Assembly (NCBI RefSeq): GCF_000620625.1
Contig: NZ_JIAW01000025.1
Coordinates: 1 to 64,000 of the forward strand
DNA: 64,000 nt
Source of the DNA: Mycobacterium sp. URHB0044
Lineage (GTDB): Bacteria; Actinomycetota; Actinomycetes; Mycobacteriales; Mycobacteriaceae
Direction: 5' to 3'
The notes below the pieces were generated by a model. That model was not told the DNA's origin, did not search any database, and worked only from the letters and a program-made list of their open reading frames with translations. Position 1 is the stretch's first letter; each line of letters starts with the position of its first letter. Both the position numbers and the translations under genes were made by a program. Positions 60,065 to 64,000 of the stretch are shown here, piece by piece.

Positions 60065-60849
60065 GCCCGCCGGCTCTGGCGTTTCGTCGTGGTGTCGCCG
60101 TACTCTGCCGAGACCGCCTTGACGATGGCTCCAAGGAGCCGTTCGAGTTCTTGGGCGCTGGAGATCGTCCGATCACCGACGAGCAGTCGGCCGTAAACGC
60201 CCTCGATGAAGGTCAACATGGCGGTGCTCTGCGCATCGAGCAGACCCGCATCGGACGATGCTGCGGGAGGGAGTATCTGCGCGATGGCGTCTCGAGACAT
60301 GGTGATGATGCGCGGGACGAAGTCCTGATAGACCTCGGCCAGCGCAGGGTCGCGGGTCGAGGCGAGAAGCAGTTCGTGACGTGCTTTGTTCAGCATCAAC
60401 CCAGCCCCGTCACCCTGCATCATGACGAGCTGAGCGATACGGCTGAATGGCGAATCCGTCGTGGTCGGTTCTTCGGTCACGGAGCGCAGGTTCGCCGTGT
60501 CCATCTCCACGACGCGTTCGGCGACGCCGCGCAACAGCGCAGCTCGCGTTCGGTAGTAGTAGGACGTCGTACCGTTCGGCACGCCGGCCTGCCGGTCGAC
60601 CCGCGGATGACTCAGGCCGTGAGAGCCATGCTCGGCCAGCACGTAAATCGCCGCGTCGCATAGTTCGCGGCGACGTTGCTGCCCGTCGCGTCTTCGTGGT
60701 GTGGCGATGGCGCTGAGTGTATCGGGGATACCGATTCGAGGGCTTCGATGCGTCGCAGCGCGGAGCCCTCCAAGTCCGGCCAAACCCCGGCATGTCGATC
60801 CTCCTCTACCCGCCACATCCTCTCGAGTTATCGCGCGGGAATACGGCAT
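60052..60849 (-). CDS. TetR-family transcription regulator B
   Basis: A regulator of up to 265 residues. The DNA-binding domain is about 60 residues in: RRRELCDAAIYVLAEHGSHG and PNGTTSYYYRTRAALLRGVA. The ATG at 60849 has an AGAGG box 7 bases upstream; the long N-terminal lead is unusual and a later start cannot be excluded. Two CTCTAA-N4-TTAGAG palindromes lie immediately upstream, in the gap to the divergent MBL gene, so it most likely represses itself and that gene. Confidence 0.9.
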   Translation of the reverse strand: MPYSRAITREDVAGRGGSTCRGLAGLGGLRAATHRSPRIGIPDTLSAIATPRRRDGQQRRRELCDAAIYVLAEHGSHGLSHPRVDRQAGVPNGTTSYYYRTRAALLRGVAERVVEMDTANLRSVTEEPTTTDSPFSRIAQLVMMQGDGAGLMLNKARHELLLASTRDPALAEVYQDFVPRIITMSRDAIAQILPPAASSDAGLLDAQSTAMLTFIEGVYGRLLVGDRTISSAQELERLLGAIVKAVSAEYGDTTTKRQSRRAQRG

Positions 60850-60858
60850 TGACTTTAC

Positions 60859-60898
60859 CTCTAACATCTTAGAGTGTGTCCTCTAAAGACTTAGAGGA
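60859..60898. promoter_or_regulatory. Twin palindromic operators between TetR B and the MBL gene
   Basis: Site 1: CTCTAA (60859-60864), CATC, TTAGAG (60869-60874). Site 2: TCCTCTAA (60879-60886), AGAC, TTAGAGGA (60891-60898). Their centres are 22 bases apart, about two helical turns, so two dimers could bind on one DNA face. Site 2 ends 3 bases before the MBL start and overlaps its AGAGGA ribosome-binding stretch. Confidence 0.88.
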
Positions 60899-60901
60899 CG
60901 G

Positions 60902-62161
60902 ATGAGAGGGCTCCGCATGGCAGGAATTCACCGGGACCGTCCCGGCGCCGATGCACTCGAAGCGGCCACGGGTAACCCGGCGGTATCGGTCGGCGACGAC
61001 ATCTGGATGTCGGCGGGCGTATCGAATTCCTACGCTGTGGGAACCGCGGATGGCCGGGTGATCGTCAACGCCGGTCTGGTGTTCGAAGGTGCCCTGCATC
61101 AGAAGGCCTTCGCCGATGTCTCGGGGCGGACCCGCGCAATCATCGTCACCCAGGGGCATGCCGACCACTGGGGTGGGGTCAATGCGCTGCGCGAGTCCGA
61201 CACCGACGTGGTGATGCACAGCAACTACCGGTACTGGCGCAACGACCACGAACTGCTCGCCGCCTATCGAGCGCCCAAGGCGGCCTTCGCATTCGAGAAG
61301 TTCTCGATCGCCATGATGAAGCACTTCGAGACGATCGATCCGGCATCGATGGACTTCAGCTTTCCTGAACCCACCACGACCGTCGATCGACGCCTCGAAT
61401 TGCAATACGGCCAGCGCCGCTTCGAACTGGCGTGGACGCCCGGCGGCGAGACCACCGACTCGATGGTGGTGTGGCTAGCCGATGACCGAACTCTCTTTGC
61501 GGGCAATCTCTTCGGCCCGCTGTTCGGCCACGTACCGAACCTGATGACGATCCGCGGTGACCGATACCGCGACCCAATCCTCTACATCGAATCGCTGAAC
61601 ACCGTGCTCTCCTACGCACCCGAACGACTCATCACCGGTCACTTCGACCCGATCGACGGAGCTGACCGTATCGCCGAAGAGGTCACCGCGATGCGCGATG
61701 CCATGCAGACCGTGCACGATCGAACAGCGGAGCTCATGGTGACGGGCGCAGACGTCTACACCGCGATGCGCGACGTACGTGTGCCGGCGCATCTCGACGT
61801 AGGCGAGGGCTACGGCAAGACCTCGTGGAACGTACGCGCGATCTGGGAGATGTACGCAGGCTGGTTCCAACACCGCTCCACAACCGAACTGTACGGAGTC
61901 GCACCGACTTCGATTGCCGCCGACATCGTGTCGGCCGCAGGTGCCGATCAGCTCATCGAGGCGGCCCGCACACACCTCGCCAACAGTCGCCCTGTCGAAG
62001 CGCTGCACCTGACCGACTTGGTTCTCACCGCAGAACCCGGCACCGTCGCGGCCCACGCCGTTGCCCTCGACGCTCACACCGCGCTGCTGGCCGGCGCAGA
62101 CAACTTCTGGGAACGCGCATGGCTCACCAGGTCCATCAACGAATTGGGTACGACCAAATGA
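60902..62161 (+). CDS. Alkylsulfatase-like metallo-beta-lactamase-fold protein
   Basis: A 419-residue protein. The MBL domain (about 25-270) has VTQGHADHWGG, where the first histidine of the usual HxHxDH metal motif is Q84 (H86, D88, H89 kept), then GGETTDSMVVW and TGHFDPIDG. The following helical region with WNVRAIWEMYAGWFQHRSTT matches the dimerisation part of SdsA/BDS1 alkylsulfatases, and a sterol-carrier-like tail follows. A start at 60917 is also possible. ATGA overlap couples it to an SDR; a sulfotransferase gene follows. Confidence 0.88.
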   Translation: MRGLRMAGIHRDRPGADALEAATGNPAVSVGDDIWMSAGVSNSYAVGTADGRVIVNAGLVFEGALHQKAFADVSGRTRAIIVTQGHADHWGGVNALRESDTDVVMHSNYRYWRNDHELLAAYRAPKAAFAFEKFSIAMMKHFETIDPASMDFSFPEPTTTVDRRLELQYGQRRFELAWTPGGETTDSMVVWLADDRTLFAGNLFGPLFGHVPNLMTIRGDRYRDPILYIESLNTVLSYAPERLITGHFDPIDGADRIAEEVTAMRDAMQTVHDRTAELMVTGADVYTAMRDVRVPAHLDVGEGYGKTSWNVRAIWEMYAGWFQHRSTTELYGVAPTSIAADIVSAAGADQLIEAARTHLANSRPVEALHLTDLVLTAEPGTVAAHAVALDAHTALLAGADNFWERAWLTRSINELGTTK

Positions 62162-62904
62162 ATACCGTCAGCTTTGATTTCAGCGGCGCGAACGTCTTGG
62201 TGACGGGCGGAACATCGGGGATCGGCAACGGCATCGCCACCGCGTTCGCCGACGCTGGCGCCGGCGTGACGATCACCGGTACCCGCGCATCGGCGTCCGA
62301 CTACGACGACGACCTGTCCGCGTTCACCTACCGACAGTGTCAAATGCGCGACATCGAATCCATTGACTCGCTGGTCGATTCGCTGGGTGGCCTCGACATC
62401 TTGATCAACAACGCCGGCGGACCGTATCCGGCAGGCGATGAATACGATCCCGACGGCTACATCGCCTCGGTGACGCAGAACATGTTCGGGCCCATGCGTC
62501 TGACGATGAAGTGTTACGACAGGCTCAAATCGAGTGCGGCGCCCGGCGGTGCCAGCGTCGTCAGCATCGTGTCCATGTCGGCGTTCCGCTCGTCGATGTT
62601 CGTCCCTGGTTACGCCTCATCGAAGATGGGCCTGGTCTCCCTGACGATGAACCTGGCTCGGCGGTGGGCGAACGACGACATCCGCGTCAACACCATCGCA
62701 CCCGGCCTCATCGATACCCGTGCGACACACCCGGCGATGAACATGCCAGAAGTCATCGACGTCGAAATCGGTTTCCACACGCCCCTCGGCCGGCCGGGCA
62801 CACCACAGGATTGCGCTGGCGCAGTCCTGTTTCTGTGCACAGAAGCCGCCTCCTACATCACCGGTTCCAGCATCGCCGTCGACGGCGGATACCTCACGGT
62901 CTAG
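62158..62904 (+). CDS. SDR-family oxidoreductase
   Basis: A 248-residue SDR from the ATG overlapping the MBL stop: ANVLVTGGTSGIGNGIATAF, NNAGG, serine in SIVSMSAF and YxxxK in PGYASSK. It ends with the usual TGSSIAVDGGYLTV. Likely acts on the alcohol or ketone handled by the sulfatase/sulfotransferase pair; this is inferred from position only. Confidence 0.92.
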   Translation: MNTVSFDFSGANVLVTGGTSGIGNGIATAFADAGAGVTITGTRASASDYDDDLSAFTYRQCQMRDIESIDSLVDSLGGLDILINNAGGPYPAGDEYDPDGYIASVTQNMFGPMRLTMKCYDRLKSSAAPGGASVVSIVSMSAFRSSMFVPGYASSKMGLVSLTMNLARRWANDDIRVNTIAPGLIDTRATHPAMNMPEVIDVEIGFHTPLGRPGTPQDCAGAVLFLCTEAASYITGSSIAVDGGYLTV

Positions 62905-62932
62905 ACCGCCGTAATCCAGGAAGGCAAGACTC

Positions 62933-64000
62933 ATGAGCGAATTCGATTCGGTATCAACACCAGACGACGTTCTCAAACTCGCGCAGCAGCGCACCGGGCA
63001 GACCCACATCGATTCCGATTCCTGGCGAGCGGGCCTCGAAGCCCTGCTCGACGAAGTCAACACGTCAACGTCGTTCACCCCACATGGCCGCGATCACATC
63101 ATCGATGACTCCGTCGACGCGCTCGCCCGTCGGCTCCAGGTTCACGACTACATCCGGCGCCACCCCGAGGTGCTCGATACACCCGTCGAGCGCCCGATCT
63201 TCACACTGGGAATGCCCCGGACGGGCACCACCGTCATCAGTTACCTGCTCGACCAGGACCCGGCGCGGCGCTCGTTGCTGCACTGGGAGTGCGTCCATCC
63301 CGTCCCCCCGGCCACCACCGCAACGCTACGAACCGACCCGCGCTGCCTGGCACTGCTCGAAGAACAACAGCAGATGCTCGCCTTCGTGAAGGAGGCCAAC
63401 ATGCCGCTGCCGCATTGGGAGGACGCCGACGGTCCAACCGAGTGCATGTTCATCCACAACCAGGACTTCAAAGGGTTGTCCTGGGATTCGTACCTGTCGT
63501 CATCCCGGTACGCCGAATGGCTCATCGACGAAGCCGACATGACGAGCACCTACGAGTACCAAAAGCGGTATTTGCAAGTCCTGCAGGCCCACGCACCCGG
63601 GACCTGGAACCTGAAGATGCCGTCGCACGCAGTGCACGTCGACGCGCTGCTAACGGTGTTCCCCGATGCCCGTTTGATCTGGGCCCACCGTGACCCGTAC
63701 AAGGCGACCGGATCACTGTGCAACCTCTGGAAGCTCCCCAAGAGCATGGTGATGAAACCCGACGTCATGGACCTCGAGGCGATGGGCCGCAACGCCATGC
63801 GCCAGATGCAGGCCCACGTCGAACGCCCGCTGCGGGCGCGTGCGCGCATCGGCGACGACCGGTTCTTTCACATGTACTACCACGACATGATGACCGCTCC
63901 GATGGACGTCATGCGGCGGATCTACGACTGGGCCGGCGACGAATTGAAACCCGATACCGAGGCTCGCATGCAGACGTGGCTCGACGCACATCCGCAGAAC
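62933..64000 (+). CDS. PAPS-dependent sulfotransferase family protein (cut by window edge)
   Basis: At least 356 residues; the C-terminus is beyond the window. The 5'-phosphosulfate loop is TLGMPRTGTTVISYLLDQDP (near residues 91-110), and a later LIWAHRDPYKATGSLCNLW block matches the 3'-phosphate motif (R-D-P-x3-x-S). The family transfers sulfuryl groups from PAPS to hydroxyls; mycobacteria carry many Stf-type members. ATG 62933 lies 28 bases after the SDR stop with an AGGAAGG box. Confidence 0.92.
   Translation, partial: MSEFDSVSTPDDVLKLAQQRTGQTHIDSDSWRAGLEALLDEVNTSTSFTPHGRDHIIDDSVDALARRLQVHDYIRRHPEVLDTPVERPIFTLGMPRTGTTVISYLLDQDPARRSLLHWECVHPVPPATTATLRTDPRCLALLEEQQQMLAFVKEANMPLPHWEDADGPTECMFIHNQDFKGLSWDSYLSSSRYAEWLIDEADMTSTYEYQKRYLQVLQAHAPGTWNLKMPSHAVHVDALLTVFPDARLIWAHRDPYKATGSLCNLWKLPKSMVMKPDVMDLEAMGRNAMRQMQAHVERPLRARARIGDDRFFHMYYHDMMTAPMDVMRRIYDWAGDELKPDTEARMQTWLDAHPQN

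Noticed and set aside
1..64000. Insertion sequences, prophage, tRNA/rRNA genes, CRISPR
   Set aside because: No transposase-, integrase- or Cas-like proteins, no terminal inverted repeats and no recognisable RNA genes were seen.

Overview
The window comes from a high-GC actinobacterium, almost certainly a fast-growing Mycobacterium (Mycolicibacterium). Support for this: GTG starts and ATGA/GTGA stop-start overlaps, a WhiB protein, F420-type LLM and steroid/lipid-type acyl-CoA enzymes, and a hydrogenase that matches M. smegmatis Huc closely. There are no rRNA or tRNA genes, insertion sequences or CRISPR arrays.

Region 1 (1-9.0 kb) is a Calvin-Benson-Bassham (CBB) module: gap (cut by the left edge), a class I aldolase, red-type RuBisCO cbbL-cbbS followed by a coupled alpha/beta-hydrolase-like gene, and on the other strand a compact run araC-hypA-hypB-fbp-prk. 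The two hydrogenase nickel-insertion genes therefore lie in the same apparent operon as the CBB enzymes phosphoribulokinase and fructose bisphosphatase.

Region 2 (9.2-25.2 kb) is a 17-gene, tightly overlapping operon for a group 2a [NiFe] hydrogenase (Huc): scaffold hucM, hucS, hucL, a maturation protease with an extra domain, a small unknown protein, a TPR protein, a NifU-Rieske protein (hucE), a six-repeat NHL propeller, hypF, hypC, an SIS-HypC fusion, a second SIS protein, hypE, a second hypC, hypD and two unknown proteins. With region 1 it forms a self-contained unit for H2 oxidation (atmospheric H2 in the M. smegmatis homologue) and CO2 fixation. An AraC regulator and an array of short repeats sit at the divergent control point.

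Region 3 (25.2-45.0 kb) is an amine/omega-amino-acid catabolic island: APC permease, gamma-aminobutyraldehyde-type dehydrogenase, two divergent NylB-like serine hydrolases, an ATP-grasp enzyme, two PucR regulators, a short NAD-glutamate dehydrogenase, and an aminotransferase, glutaryl-CoA dehydrogenase, semialdehyde dehydrogenase and CoA-transferase set. The last four enzymes plus GDH fit 5-aminovalerate/glutarate breakdown to crotonyl-CoA. A matching inverted repeat precedes both gdh/gabT and the second pucR.

Region 4 (45-60 kb) is a beta-oxidation regulon of SDRs, three acyl-CoA dehydrogenases, thiolase, crotonase, an alpha-methylacyl-CoA racemase, a TauD-type dioxygenase, an APH-type kinase and an LLM monooxygenase. 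Three near-identical 24-bp operators lie ahead of its transcription units. Region 5 (60-64 kb) holds a TetR regulator with twin palindromes, an alkylsulfatase-like metallo-beta-lactamase protein, an SDR and a sulfotransferase cut by the right edge.
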